Of a stretch of 64,000 nt of DNA, positions 27,374-36,737 are shown one piece after another. Position 1 is the first letter of the stretch. Each line of letters opens with the position of its first letter. The position numbers and the translations under genes are program-made. The stretch is from Palleronia sp. LCG004 (GTDB taxonomy: Bacteria; Pseudomonadota; Alphaproteobacteria; Rhodobacterales; Rhodobacteraceae), in contig NZ_CP136759.1 in the NCBI RefSeq assembly GCF_032931615.1, forward strand, positions 2,356,001 through 2,420,000, in the 5' to 3' direction. Under the pieces are notes generated by a model. It was not told where the DNA came from. It saw only the letters and a program-made list of their open reading frames with translations, and ran no database searches.

Positions 27374-28339
27374 ATGCTGAACGCCGAATTCCTCATCTAC
27401 GGCCTGATCTTCGTGGGCGTCCTCGTTCTGGTCGAGGGCCTCTACCTCACGATCTTCGGCAAATCGATCAGTCTCAACAGCCGGGTCAACCGCCGTCTCA
27501 GCCTGATCGAGAAGGGGCGCGGACGGGAAGAGGTTCTCGATCAGCTCCGCAAGGAGATGAGCCAGCACATCAAGAGCCGGAACGTCCCGCTCTACTCCCT
27601 GCTGGCCGAGCGGGCGCAGAAGGCGAACATCGCCTTTTCGCCCTCGCAACTCGTGCTCGTGATGATCGCGCTGGCCGCGGCCGCCTATGTAGGGCTGACC
27701 CAGTTTACCGATGCCTCCGCCGCGATCAGGATCGCGGTCGCCGTCGCGATGGGCGTGGGCGGTGTCTTTGTCTGGGTGAACCACAAGGCCAAGAAACGGC
27801 TCGCCCTGATCGAGGAACAGCTTCCCGACGCGGTCGAGCTGATCGTGCGATCCCTCCGGGTCGGACATCCGTTCTCGGCCGCGCTTTCGGCCGTGGCGCA
27901 GGAGGTGGCCGATCCGCTCGGCACCGAGCTTGGCGTCATCGCGGACGAGGCCGCCTATGGCCGCGACGTCGCCGAGGCGTTGACCGCGATGGCCGAGCGT
28001 CTGGACATGCAGGATCTTCGGTTTCTTGCCGTCTCAGTCGCGATCCAGCAGCAATCGGGCGGAAATCTCGCCGAGGTGCTGCACGGATTGTCCAAGGTGA
28101 TCCGGTCGCGGTTCAGGCTGTTCCGACGCGTCAGGGCGATCACCGCCGAGGCGAAATGGTCGGGGATGTTCCTGTCGGGCTTTCCGCTCGCCGCGCTCGT
28201 GGCGATCAACCTGATGCAGCCGGGATATTACGACGACGTCAAGGGAACCGGCTATTTCGTTCCGGGCTGTCTTTTCGTCGCGGGCTTTCTCGTCGCGAAC
28301 ATCTTCGTGATGCGCGCCCTCGTCAACATCAAGGTCTGA
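27374..28339 (+). CDS. tadB: Tad inner-membrane platform protein TadB
   Basis: A 321-residue T2SSF-domain protein, part of the inner-membrane platform that couples the ATPase to pilin insertion. N-terminal helix (about 5-27), two helices around residues 92-135, the cytoplasmic T2SSF domain with LPDAVELIVRSLRVGHPFSAALS (about 153-175), and two C-terminal helices. The start at 27374 (GATAGGA upstream) gives the family length; a longer frame runs back into tadA. tadC follows after 6 bases. Confidence 0.94.
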   Translation: MLNAEFLIYGLIFVGVLVLVEGLYLTIFGKSISLNSRVNRRLSLIEKGRGREEVLDQLRKEMSQHIKSRNVPLYSLLAERAQKANIAFSPSQLVLVMIALAAAAYVGLTQFTDASAAIRIAVAVAMGVGGVFVWVNHKAKKRLALIEEQLPDAVELIVRSLRVGHPFSAALSAVAQEVADPLGTELGVIADEAAYGRDVAEALTAMAERLDMQDLRFLAVSVAIQQQSGGNLAEVLHGLSKVIRSRFRLFRRVRAITAEAKWSGMFLSGFPLAALVAINLMQPGYYDDVKGTGYFVPGCLFVAGFLVANIFVMRALVNIKV

Positions 28340-28345
28340 GACGCG

Positions 28346-29326
28346 ATGAACGCTCTCATGCAGTTCCTCCTCGGCACGTTCGGCCCCGCGGGCCCGATCC
28401 TCGCGGTGGGGGCGCTCGGCCTCGTCCTGATCGTGGCGAGCCTTCCGTTCCTCGTGCGGCGCAGGGTGGATCCGATCGAAAAGCTGCGTCAGCGCACGAG
28501 ATCGGAGCACGCGGCCGAACAGGCCCGCGGGGCTGCCCAGCTTCGTCTGGACGGCAACGACGCGCTCGCGAAGTATTCCGCCTTTCTCGAGCCGCAGGAT
28601 GCCGAGGAATATTCGGCGATCCGCCTCCGGCTGATCCGCGCCGGCTATCGCGGCAAGAACGCTGTGAGAACCTATCATTTCGCCCAGTTCGCGCTCGGGA
28701 TCGGGTTTCTCGGGGCGGGTCTGCTCTATGCGCTGGCAAAGGGCGGAAGCGGCGCGACGATGACGACGCAGAACATGATCCTGTCGGTGCTGATCCCCGG
28801 CGTCGTGGGCTACATGGCCCCCAAATACTGGGTGACGAAGCGGCTCCAGCAGCGTCAGGAGGAAATCCTCAACGGCTTTCCCGACAGTCTCGACATGATG
28901 CTCGTCTGCGTCGAAGCGGGACAGTCGATCGACCAGTCGATCACGCGCGTCGCGCGCGAGATCCGCCCCGCCTATCCCGCGTTGGCCGAGGAATACGCGA
29001 TGGTCGGAGACGAGACGCGCGCGGGCAAGGACAAGGCCACCGTGCTTCGGGACATGGCCGAACGGGCAGGTGTCACGGACGTGTCGAACTTCGTGACCGT
29101 GCTCATCCAGTCGGCCGCCTTCGGCACCTCGGTCGCCGAGGCGCTGCGCGTCTACGCGCTCGAGATGCGCGACAAGCGCGTGATGCGCGCCGAAGAGAAG
29201 GCCAACACCCTTCCGACGAAAATGACCCTCGCCACCATGATGATGACGGTACCCCCTCTTCTCGTCATCTTGCTTGGACCTTCGATCTACAGCATCGTGG
29301 TCGTCCTGGGAGACATGGCGAAATAG
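28346..29326 (+). CDS. tadC: Tad inner-membrane platform protein TadC
   Basis: A 326-residue second T2SSF-domain platform protein, paralogous to TadB. Membrane segments near residues 18-37, 112-135 and 140-158 and a C-terminal helix near 295-318; the T2SSF motif FPDSLDMMLVCVEAGQSIDQSI lies near residues 180-201. It directly follows tadB and is followed after 12 bases by the TPR lipoprotein gene. Confidence 0.94.
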   Translation: MNALMQFLLGTFGPAGPILAVGALGLVLIVASLPFLVRRRVDPIEKLRQRTRSEHAAEQARGAAQLRLDGNDALAKYSAFLEPQDAEEYSAIRLRLIRAGYRGKNAVRTYHFAQFALGIGFLGAGLLYALAKGGSGATMTTQNMILSVLIPGVVGYMAPKYWVTKRLQQRQEEILNGFPDSLDMMLVCVEAGQSIDQSITRVAREIRPAYPALAEEYAMVGDETRAGKDKATVLRDMAERAGVTDVSNFVTVLIQSAAFGTSVAEALRVYALEMRDKRVMRAEEKANTLPTKMTLATMMMTVPPLLVILLGPSIYSIVVVLGDMAK

Positions 29327-29338
29327 AGGGGGCCTTCG

Positions 29339-29884
29339 TTGAGCCGAGCCGCATTCCTTTTCCTGCTGCTGGCTGGCTGCACACCCTCAGGCGGGACATC
29401 CGACGGCCTTTTCGCACCTTCGGGGGTCGACCGGCGAAGCGAGGCCGTCGACGGATTGCTCGTCGGTCACCGGCTGATGGCGGCCGGCGAATACGAACTC
29501 GCCCTCAAGGCGTACCTGCGCGGTGCGGCCGAGCACGGGACCACGCCGGAGGTGCTCTCTGCCCTCGGCACCGCGAACCTGCGGCTCGGGCGGCTCGGAC
29601 AGGCCGAGACGCTGCTCAGGCGGGCGGTCGACGAGGATCCGCTCTTCGTGCCGGCGCAGAACAATCTCGGTGTCGTTCTCATGGAACGCGGCGAGATCGC
29701 CGAGGCGAGCCGCGTCTTTCGCGCCGCCTTCGCCGCCGATGACGGCCGGAGCGACGATATCCGACAGAACCTCACCTTGGCTCTCGCCAAACTGGACGAA
29801 CAACCCTACGCTGATCCGAACGAGGAGAATTTCGCCTTGGTGCGTCGGGGCCGCGGATCCTATCTGATCGTCGGCCCCGAGTGA
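29339..29884 (+). CDS. tadD: TadD-like TPR lipoprotein
   Basis: A 181-residue lipoprotein with tetratricopeptide repeats, like TadD, which is thought to be a pilotin or assembly factor for the secretin. Lipobox LLAGC (Cys14) and a TPR array at about residues 45-150 (AAGEYELALKAYLRGAAEHG..., LGRLGQAETLLRRAVDEDP..., FVPAQNNLGVVLMERGEI). The start is TTG at 29339, preceded by GAGGGGG; no ATG fits the signal peptide. It is followed by a second TPR lipoprotein gene, so the locus has two TadD-type proteins. Confidence 0.85.
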   Translation: MSRAAFLFLLLAGCTPSGGTSDGLFAPSGVDRRSEAVDGLLVGHRLMAAGEYELALKAYLRGAAEHGTTPEVLSALGTANLRLGRLGQAETLLRRAVDEDPLFVPAQNNLGVVLMERGEIAEASRVFRAAFAADDGRSDDIRQNLTLALAKLDEQPYADPNEENFALVRRGRGSYLIVGPE

Positions 29885-29927
29885 CGGTGCATCAAAGGCA
29901 CGAGCAGACGACAAGGGACGCAGGAAT

Positions 29928-30776
29928 ATGCGCCATTGCCTTCCATTCATGGTGTGCGCCGCGCTCGCAGGCTGCGGTGCAGGGTCGGATCGGGCCGAGG
30001 TCGAACGTGCCATCCAGGACGTCAACGTCATCGACGAAAGCAACCTGAGCGACATCATGCTGACCGTCGGCGATCCCGACGAGGCGGTCGCCTATTTCCG
30101 CAGATCGACGGAAGCCGAGCCGGGCCGCATCGACCTGCAGCGGGGCCTCGCGGAATCGCTGGTCCGGGCCAAGCAGCCCGAACGCGCCGTCCCGGTCTGG
30201 ACCCTCGTCACGCAGATGCCGGGGGCCACGAACGAGGATCGCCTCTCGCTGGCGGATGCGCTGATCCGAACGGGCAGTTGGGACGCCGCCGAAGCGCAGC
30301 TCGCACTGGTGCCCCCGACGATCGAAAGCTTCCGCCGCTACAGGCTCGAGGCGATGGTCGCCGACAGCAACGGTGATTGGGCCCGCGCCGACAGTTTCTA
30401 CCAGACGGCGGTGGATCTGACGACGAAACCTGCGGGCGTCATGAACAACTGGGGCTATTCCAAGCTCAGCCGGGGAGATTACGCGGCAGCGGAGCGACTT
30501 TTTTCGGACGCGCTCAAGCACGACCGGACGCTGTTCACCGCGATGAACAACCTCACCCTCGCCCGCGGTGCCCAGCGCAAGTACGAGCTGCCGGTCGTTC
30601 CGATGACCCAGACCCAGAAGGCGCAATTGCTGCACACACTGGGTCTTGCCGCGATCAAGCAGGGCGACGTCGCGACCGGGCAGGGTCTGCTGCGCGAGGC
30701 GATCGACACGCATCCCCAGCATTTCGACGTGGCTGCACGCGCCCTCGCGGCACTCGAAGTCAATGTCGTCAACTGA
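29928..30776 (+). CDS. Second TPR lipoprotein of the Tad locus
   Basis: A 282-residue lipoprotein (lipobox LAGC, Cys16) with degenerate tetratricopeptide repeats over most of its length: GDPDEAVAYFRRSTEAEPG (about 46-64), TGSWDAAEAQLAL, GDYAAAERLFSDALKHD and QGDVATGQGLLREAIDTHP near the C-terminus. It is probably a second scaffold or pilotin for the pilus machine. Its last 14 bases overlap the prepilin peptidase gene, so the two are coupled. Confidence 0.82.
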   Translation: MRHCLPFMVCAALAGCGAGSDRAEVERAIQDVNVIDESNLSDIMLTVGDPDEAVAYFRRSTEAEPGRIDLQRGLAESLVRAKQPERAVPVWTLVTQMPGATNEDRLSLADALIRTGSWDAAEAQLALVPPTIESFRRYRLEAMVADSNGDWARADSFYQTAVDLTTKPAGVMNNWGYSKLSRGDYAAAERLFSDALKHDRTLFTAMNNLTLARGAQRKYELPVVPMTQTQKAQLLHTLGLAAIKQGDVATGQGLLREAIDTHPQHFDVAARALAALEVNVVN

Positions 30777-31257
30777 CGGCGCGGAATTCGCCGCGCGGGT
30801 CTTTTTGCCTTTCGTCGTGCCGATCTGCATCTGGGTCGCGTGGTCCGACATGGCGCGGATGAAGATCCCCAATGCCGCGGTGCTGTCGCTGGGCCTCGTC
30901 TATCTCGTGGTGGGGCCCGTGGCGCTGCCTCTGGAGGCATGGGCGTGGCGATGGGTACATCTTCTCGTGGTCCTCGCGCTTGGCTTCGTGATTGCGTCGA
31001 TCGGGGCCGTGGGGGCGGGCGATGCGAAATTCGCGGCCGCGGCCGCACCATTCATCGCCTTGCCGCAGACCGGCGAGCTGCTGTTCCTCCTCGCGGCCGT
31101 GATGCTAGCGGCATTCGCGACCCACAGGGCCGCCCGTGCCACCCCGGCGATCAGGCGGCGCACGCCCGATTGGGAAAGCTGGTCCTCGCCGAAATTTCCG
31201 ATGGGCCTGGCACTCGCACCCGCACTCGTCTTTCATCTGGCGCTCGTCGCGGTCTGA
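30763..31257 (+). CDS. cpaA: Prepilin peptidase (CpaA/TadV)
   Basis: A 164-residue inner-membrane aspartic peptidase of family A24 that cleaves the leader of the Flp pilin. The two catalytic aspartates are D29 (WSDMARMKIPN) and D87 in the GxGD motif (GAVGAGDAKF). Hydrophobic segments occur near 14-28, 38-57, 66-84, 95-120 and at the C-terminus. It lacks the N-methylase domain, as is usual in Tad loci. Start chosen at 30763, overlapping the end of the TPR gene. Confidence 0.92.
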   Translation: MSSTDGAEFAARVFLPFVVPICIWVAWSDMARMKIPNAAVLSLGLVYLVVGPVALPLEAWAWRWVHLLVVLALGFVIASIGAVGAGDAKFAAAAAPFIALPQTGELLFLLAAVMLAAFATHRAARATPAIRRRTPDWESWSSPKFPMGLALAPALVFHLALVAV

Positions 31258-31333
31258 TCGGACGGCTCTTTACGCTTTGGCGAGGAAGATCGCGCATCCT
31301 TCCCGCGCCGACCCGCCGACGAGAGCCTTGCCC

Positions 31334-32641
31334 ATGAACATGATCCCGACCGACGTGGCGGCACCGCCCGTCCCCCGCAACATCGAAGACATGAAGCTGT
31401 CGGAAGTGATGATGCGGGACATCCTGCTCAAGACGATCTTTCGCACGAACGCCACCGGGATCACGCAGATGGCCCGCCTCGTCTGCCTGCCGGCCGCCGT
31501 GACGCAGGAACTGATCGATCGGTGCCGGATGCTGAAGCTTGTCGAGGCGATGGGGCGGATGCATGCCGGCGCTGGCAGCGAGATGGAGTACCAGCTTACC
31601 GATGCCGGCCGCGCACGCGCGCAGGACGCGCTCGGGCAGTCGGAATATTACGGCGCGATGCCGGTCCCGCTTTCGGTCTATCGAGAGCAGGTCGAACGGC
31701 AATCCATCCGAAACATCGCCATGACGCGACCGCGGCTGACTGCCGCCATGGGTCATCTCGTGCTGCCCGACCGGCTGATCGACCATCTCGGTCCCGCTGT
31801 GGGTTCGGGTCGGTCGATCCTGCTCTACGGGCCGCCGGGAAACGGCAAGTCATCGATCTCGAACGGGATCCGCGACGCGCTCGGCGACCGGATCTACGTG
31901 CCGCGCGCCATCGAATACGCCGAGCAGGTCATCACCGTCTACGACCCGATCGTTCATTCCGCTGCCGAAGCGCAGGAGGACGATCCGGCATCGCTGAGGG
32001 TAAGGACACGGTACGACGCGCGATATGTGAGATGCAGCCGACCGACCGTCGTGACGGGTGGCGAGCTGAGGCTCGACATGCTCGACCTCGTCTACAACGA
32101 GGGGGCGCGTACCTATCAGGCACCGCTCCAGCTCAAGTCGACGGGCGGGGTCTTCATCGTCGACGACCTCGGCCGGCAGGAGGATCCCCCGCAGGCACTC
32201 ATCAACCGATGGATCGTGCCCCTGGAAGAGCGCAAGGACATCCTCGCGCTGCAATCGGGCGAGAAGTTCGAGGTGCCGTTCGACACGCTGGTGATCTTCT
32301 CGACCAACTTCCATCCCAACAAGATCTTCGACGGCGCGGCGCTCAGGCGGATCTTCTACAAGATCCGCATCGACGGGCCCGACAAGAGCGACTTCCTGAA
32401 GATCTTCGCGATCGTGGCCAAGAGCAGGGGCATGCCGCTCGACGAGGCGACGCTCGTTCACCTGCTCAAGAACCGGTATCCCGAGATCGGCAACCAGTTC
32501 GCCAATTATCAGCCCGGTTTCCTGATCGAGCAGATGCTGTCGATCTGCGCCTTCGAGGGGATCGCGCCGCAGATGTCGCCTTCGCTGATCGACCGCGCAT
32601 GGGCCAACATGTTCGTCCGTGACGAAGAGATCGCGCGCTAA
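31334..32641 (+). CDS. AAA+ ATPase with N-terminal winged-helix-like domain, at the end of the Tad locus
   Basis: A 435-residue cytoplasmic protein. Residues about 25-95 resemble a winged helix (two helices, then a MEYQLTDAGRARA wing such as MarR-type domains show). The AAA+ core has Walker A GPPGNGKS at 166-173, Walker B VFIVDDLG at 273-280, a sensor-1-like VIFSTNFHP near 317-325 and an arginine-finger-like RRIFYKIRI near 337. Its function is not known; genes of this type are regularly found at the end of Tad loci in Rhodobacterales. It starts 76 bases after cpaA with no terminator between, so it is probably cotranscribed. Confidence 0.82.
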   Translation: MNMIPTDVAAPPVPRNIEDMKLSEVMMRDILLKTIFRTNATGITQMARLVCLPAAVTQELIDRCRMLKLVEAMGRMHAGAGSEMEYQLTDAGRARAQDALGQSEYYGAMPVPLSVYREQVERQSIRNIAMTRPRLTAAMGHLVLPDRLIDHLGPAVGSGRSILLYGPPGNGKSSISNGIRDALGDRIYVPRAIEYAEQVITVYDPIVHSAAEAQEDDPASLRVRTRYDARYVRCSRPTVVTGGELRLDMLDLVYNEGARTYQAPLQLKSTGGVFIVDDLGRQEDPPQALINRWIVPLEERKDILALQSGEKFEVPFDTLVIFSTNFHPNKIFDGAALRRIFYKIRIDGPDKSDFLKIFAIVAKSRGMPLDEATLVHLLKNRYPEIGNQFANYQPGFLIEQMLSICAFEGIAPQMSPSLIDRAWANMFVRDEEIAR

Positions 32642-33288
32642 CTCCGCACGAACGCGTCGAGCGCACGGGCGACCGGCACATCCCCGTCGGTCAGCTCCAC
32701 GATCTCGCGGCGGATTTTCGGACGCTCGACCAGTGCCGCGATCGCGGCCGCGACGTGACCCCGCGACGTGTCGCCATAGGGAATGGCTGCACCGGCCGAG
32801 ATGGCGTCGCGATCGTCTCCGTCGGTCAACGTTCCCGGCCGCAGGATGACCCAGTCGAGCCCGCTCGCCGCGACGGCGACATCCGCTGCACGCTTCTGCG
32901 TCATGTAGAATTCGAAACCGTCGCCGAGATCCTTGTCGCGACCGGCATCCATGAAGGCCGAGACGAGGATCAACCGCCCCACCCCCTCGCGCTCCATCGC
33001 CGTGACGAGCTTCTTGGGCGCGTGGCCGTCGATGGCCTCGGTCCGGTCACGCCCCGAACCGGAAGCACCGGCCGAGAGGATGACGACGTCCATCCCGCGG
33101 ATCGCCGCGGCAAAATCGCCCACCCCCATCTGCATCAGGTCGCCTTCGTGCGGCGTCACACCCTGCCGTTGCAGTGCCTTCGCCTGTTCCGGCTTGCGGT
33201 GCAGGGCGTGCACCTCGTGGCCCTCCAGCATCGGCAGGAGCCGCGACCCCACGCCACCCGTCGCTCCGATCACGAATATCTTCGACAT
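32638..33288 (-). CDS. NAD(P)-binding protein of the atypical SDR (NmrA-like) family
   Basis: A 216-residue Rossmann-fold protein. The nucleotide-binding motif is at residues 7-15 (GATGGVGSR, form GxxGxxG). A VVILSAGASGSGRD strand-loop near residues 68-81 and a LILVSAFMDAG strand (near residue 105) with no YxxxK motif place it with atypical short-chain dehydrogenases of the YwnB/NAD(P)H-binding group. It may be a redox sensor or an NAD(P)H-dependent reductase; substrate unknown. It is convergent with the AAA+ gene, overlapping by 4 bases. GGAGG precedes the ATG. Confidence 0.85.
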   Translation of the reverse strand: MSKIFVIGATGGVGSRLLPMLEGHEVHALHRKPEQAKALQRQGVTPHEGDLMQMGVGDFAAAIRGMDVVILSAGASGSGRDRTEAIDGHAPKKLVTAMEREGVGRLILVSAFMDAGRDKDLGDGFEFYMTQKRAADVAVAASGLDWVILRPGTLTDGDDRDAISAGAAIPYGDTSRGHVAAAIAALVERPKIRREIVELTDGDVPVARALDAFVRS

Positions 33289-33351
33289 GTCATCCTCCGT
33301 CGCGGACTGGCCGGCATGGCGCTCGGCACGCGCGGGCCCTAGATCTGCTCA

Positions 33352-35799
33352 ATGGTCGATCTGCCCTCCGAGTTTCACGACTGGTTCGCGCGCCGCGGCT
33401 GGTCGCTCCACCCGCATCAGCAGGAGATGCTGGATCGTGCCGACGATCCGTCTCTCCTCCTCATCGCGCCGACAGGGGGCGGCAAGACGCTTGCGGGGTT
33501 CCTGCCGACATTGTCCGAGCTCGCGGCGGGGGGACATGACGGGCTGCACACGCTCTACGTCTCGCCGCTGAAGGCGCTGGCGAACGACATCCGGCGCAAC
33601 CTGACGACCCCGGTGACCGAGATGGGTCTGCCCATCCGGATCGAGGATCGCACGGGCGATACGACCGCGACCGCCAGAAAGCGCCAGCGCGCCGATCCGC
33701 CGCATATCCTGCTCACCACGCCCGAGAGCCTCGCGCTTCTGACGAGTTACGAGGACGCGCCGCGGATATTCGCAGGACTGAGGCGCGTCGTCGTGGACGA
33801 GATCCACGCATTGTCGGAATCGAAGCGCGGCGATCAGCTCATGCTGGCAGTGTCGCGGCTTCAGGCCATGTGCCCGGATCTGCGGCGCGTGGGTCTGTCG
33901 GCGACGGTCGAGGATCCGGAGGCCATCGCGCGGTTCCTCGCCCGTCATCCCGATCCATGCGAGATCGTCCACGCCGATCCCGGGCCCGATCCCGACATCG
34001 CCATGCTCGAGACCGACGCGGCACCGCCATGGTCCGGAGGCGGCGGACGCTATGCGATACCCGCCGTGCTCGACGAAGTGCGACGGCACAGGACGACGCT
34101 CATCTTCCACAATACCCGCGCGCAGGCCGAGATATTCTTCCACGAACTCTGGCTGCAGAACGAGGACGACCTTCCGATCGGCATCCATCACGGATCGCTC
34201 TCGCGCGAGCAGCGCGCCCGGGTCGAGGCGGCGATGGTCGCGGGAGAGCTCAGGGCGATCGTCTGCACCGGTTCGCTCGATCTCGGGATCGACTGGGGTG
34301 ACGTGGACCTCGTGATCCAGATCGGCGCGCCGAAGAACGTGAAACGGCTCGTGCAGCGGATCGGGCGCGCGAACCACCGCTACAATGCCCCGTCGAAGGC
34401 CCTCCTGGTTCCCGCGAACCGGTTCGAGGTCGTCGAATGCGTCGCGGCGCTGCAGGCGGTGGTCGAACGCAATCTCGACGGCGATCCGAGGGGGGCCGGT
34501 CCCCGGGACGTACTCTGCCAGCATATCCTGATCCGCGCGGCTTCCGGGCCGTTCGCGGCCGATACGCTCTTCGGCGAGGTGATTTCGGCGGGAGCCTATG
34601 CAGGGCTCACACGGGAAGAATTCGACGCCTGCCTCGATTTTGTGGCGACGGGTGGCTATGCGCTCAGGGCCTACGATCAGTGGAAGCGCCTCAAGCAGGA
34701 CGCGGACGGGCTCTGGCACCTGCGAGACCCCCGCGCGGCCCAGCGCATCCGCCAGAATATCGGCACGATCATGGATACCGATCTTCTGAAGGTCCGGATG
34801 AAGAACCGTCGCGGCGGCACGCCACTGGGCGAGGTCGAGGAAGGTTTCGCCGCAACGCTGACGCAGGGCGACACATTCCTCATCGGCGGTCAGATCGTCC
34901 GCTACGAGGGGCTCAAGGAGATGGTCGTCGAGGTCACGCGCCGCGCCGATCGCGAGCCCAAGATCGCCACGTTCATGGGGACGAAGTTCGCGACCTCAAC
35001 CCAGCTTTCCGAGCGGATCCTTCGGATGTTCGCCCAGGAGGACTGGCCGGATCTGCCTCAGGCGACCCGCGACTGGCTGCATCTGCAGCGCAGACGTTCG
35101 CAGCTTCCCCAGACAAGGCGCATCCTGATCGAAAGCTTTCCGCACGAAGGGCGCGAGCATACTTGCGTCTACGGCTTTGCGGGACGCAACGCGATGCAGA
35201 CGCTCGGTCTTCTGCTGACCGCGCGAATGGAGGAGCAGGGCCTTCACCCGATGGGTTTCGTCTCGACCGATTACGCAACGTTGATCTGGGGGCTCGATCC
35301 ACTGATCCACCCCGAGCCGCTCTTCGACCGCGCCGGCCTGCGAGAGACGTTCGAGACCTGGCTTGCCGGGAATGCCGTGATGAAGCGGACATTCAAGCAA
35401 TCGGCCGTCATCGCGGGGCTGATCGAACGGCAGACCCGCGGCCAGCGCAAGTCCGGCAAGCAGGCGACGTTCTCGTCCGATATCCTCTACGACGTGCTGA
35501 GCCGCTACGATCCGGATCACCTCCTGCTCGACATCACGCGGGAGGAGGCGCTGAAAGGCCTCGTCGATTTCGGCCGGATCGAGGACATGCTCGACCGGAC
35601 GGCGGGCCATGTCGATCACGTCGTGCTCGATCGCGTGACGCCCCTCGCGGCCCCGCTCTTCCTCGAGGCGGGGCGCGTCCCGGTCGAGGGCGCGGCGACC
35701 GAAAGGCTCCTGGCCGAGGAAGCCACGCGCCTCATGGCGACGGCCGGGCTGGATATGGACCCTGCGGCGGAAAAGCGCCATTGGCGCATGCCTTCGTGA
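33352..35799 (+). CDS. Ligase-associated DNA damage response DEXH-box helicase (Lhr-like)
   Basis: An 815-residue superfamily-2 DNA helicase of the bacterial Lhr-core type. Walker A is PTGGGKTLAGF (about residues 41-51), motif II is VVDEIHALS (near 146), motif III is LSATVED (near 180), and motif VI is QRIGRANHR (near 337). The C-terminal half holds the Lhr winged-helix and DEAD-associated domains. This subgroup is usually encoded together with an ATP-dependent DNA ligase, an MBL exonuclease and the PdeM nuclease; here only PdeM is adjacent (37 bases downstream). Confidence 0.93.
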   Translation: MVDLPSEFHDWFARRGWSLHPHQQEMLDRADDPSLLLIAPTGGGKTLAGFLPTLSELAAGGHDGLHTLYVSPLKALANDIRRNLTTPVTEMGLPIRIEDRTGDTTATARKRQRADPPHILLTTPESLALLTSYEDAPRIFAGLRRVVVDEIHALSESKRGDQLMLAVSRLQAMCPDLRRVGLSATVEDPEAIARFLARHPDPCEIVHADPGPDPDIAMLETDAAPPWSGGGGRYAIPAVLDEVRRHRTTLIFHNTRAQAEIFFHELWLQNEDDLPIGIHHGSLSREQRARVEAAMVAGELRAIVCTGSLDLGIDWGDVDLVIQIGAPKNVKRLVQRIGRANHRYNAPSKALLVPANRFEVVECVAALQAVVERNLDGDPRGAGPRDVLCQHILIRAASGPFAADTLFGEVISAGAYAGLTREEFDACLDFVATGGYALRAYDQWKRLKQDADGLWHLRDPRAAQRIRQNIGTIMDTDLLKVRMKNRRGGTPLGEVEEGFAATLTQGDTFLIGGQIVRYEGLKEMVVEVTRRADREPKIATFMGTKFATSTQLSERILRMFAQEDWPDLPQATRDWLHLQRRRSQLPQTRRILIESFPHEGREHTCVYGFAGRNAMQTLGLLLTARMEEQGLHPMGFVSTDYATLIWGLDPLIHPEPLFDRAGLRETFETWLAGNAVMKRTFKQSAVIAGLIERQTRGQRKSGKQATFSSDILYDVLSRYDPDHLLLDITREEALKGLVDFGRIEDMLDRTAGHVDHVVLDRVTPLAAPLFLEAGRVPVEGAATERLLAEEATRLMATAGLDMDPAAEKRHWRMPS

Positions 35800-35836
35800 C
35801 TTGCGATGGGGATTCCCCATCCGCTAAGACCGAAAC

Positions 35837-36508
35837 ATGAACAGCGTCGGGATCGAGCTTTGCGGAACTGCCCTCAGGGCCCTTGGGAGCGGCGCGCTCT
35901 ACTGGCCCGAGAGGTCCGTCCTCGTGGTGTCCGACCTTCATATGGGTAAGTCGGAGCGGATCGCGCGGCGCGGCGGCACGATGATACCGCCCTACGAGAC
36001 CCGCGACACGCTGGCGAGGCTCGAACGGGATATCGCTCTCTGCGCGCCCGAAACGGTGATCTGCCTTGGCGATTCCCTTGATGACAATGTGGCCCGCGCG
36101 GGCCTTCTCGATGAGGAATGCGCGGCGATCGCGCAGATGCAGGAGAGGCGGGACTGGATCTGGATCGCGGGCAACCACGATCCGGCACCCGGCGATCTCG
36201 GCGGCCGGACGATGACCGAACTGTCGGTCGGCCCACTCGTCTTCCGTCATATCGCGACGCCCAAGCTGGGCGAAGTGAGCGGTCATTACCATCCGAAAGC
36301 GCGGCTGGCGCTTCGAGGCAAGGCAGTCTCGCGGCCCTGTTTCCTTCATGACGGCAGGCATCTCGTGATGCCGGCCTACGGGACCTATACCGGCGGACTG
36401 GACTGGTGTTCGCCACCGCTAGATCGTCTGATAAGGCCGGGCGCGACCGCGATCCTGACCGGGCGTCATCCCTGCGCCTTGCCGGTACCGCGCCGCGACG
36501 CCGCGTAG
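35837..36508 (+). CDS. pdeM: Ligase-associated DNA damage response endonuclease PdeM
   Basis: A 223-residue calcineurin-like metallophosphoesterase. Metal-binding motifs are VVSDLHMGKSERIARRGG (about residues 32-49), a GDSLDD motif (near 78), IAGNHD (near 112) and SGHYHPKA (near 148), in the order D-x-H, GD, GNHD and GHxH of the family. PdeM is thought to act with the Lhr-like helicase in repair. The ligase and exonuclease partners are absent on both sides. No LexA-type box was seen upstream of the helicase. Confidence 0.93.
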   Translation: MNSVGIELCGTALRALGSGALYWPERSVLVVSDLHMGKSERIARRGGTMIPPYETRDTLARLERDIALCAPETVICLGDSLDDNVARAGLLDEECAAIAQMQERRDWIWIAGNHDPAPGDLGGRTMTELSVGPLVFRHIATPKLGEVSGHYHPKARLALRGKAVSRPCFLHDGRHLVMPAYGTYTGGLDWCSPPLDRLIRPGATAILTGRHPCALPVPRRDAA

Positions 36509-36737
36509 GGTCCAGGGAGAACCCCGCGGTTTCAGGCAGGTTTGCGCGCATCGGCAAAACGGCTATGATCGACCCTTCACGACCTAACGAGAAATCATTC
36601 CCTGCGGAGCAAGCCAGAAGAACTGGTGATAAGGCGATGGCGTCAGCTCAGACCGGCGAGGCGTTGGCCGATGCGGGTACCTCACGGTATTCCGTTCGGG
36701 GCATAAAGACCTAGCGCTCGGCTGAAATGCTTATTCG
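36509..36737. other. Intergenic, nothing recognised
   Basis: A 229-base stretch after pdeM up to the terminator of the small minus-strand gene. A 102-codon frame (36406-36714) crosses it but has no ribosome site and no recognisable content. I see no RNA gene, repeat or clear promoter. Confidence 0.4.

Noticed and set aside
33289..33351. Search for a LexA box (GTTC-N7-GTTC) before the repair helicase
   Set aside because: No such motif in the 63-base gap.
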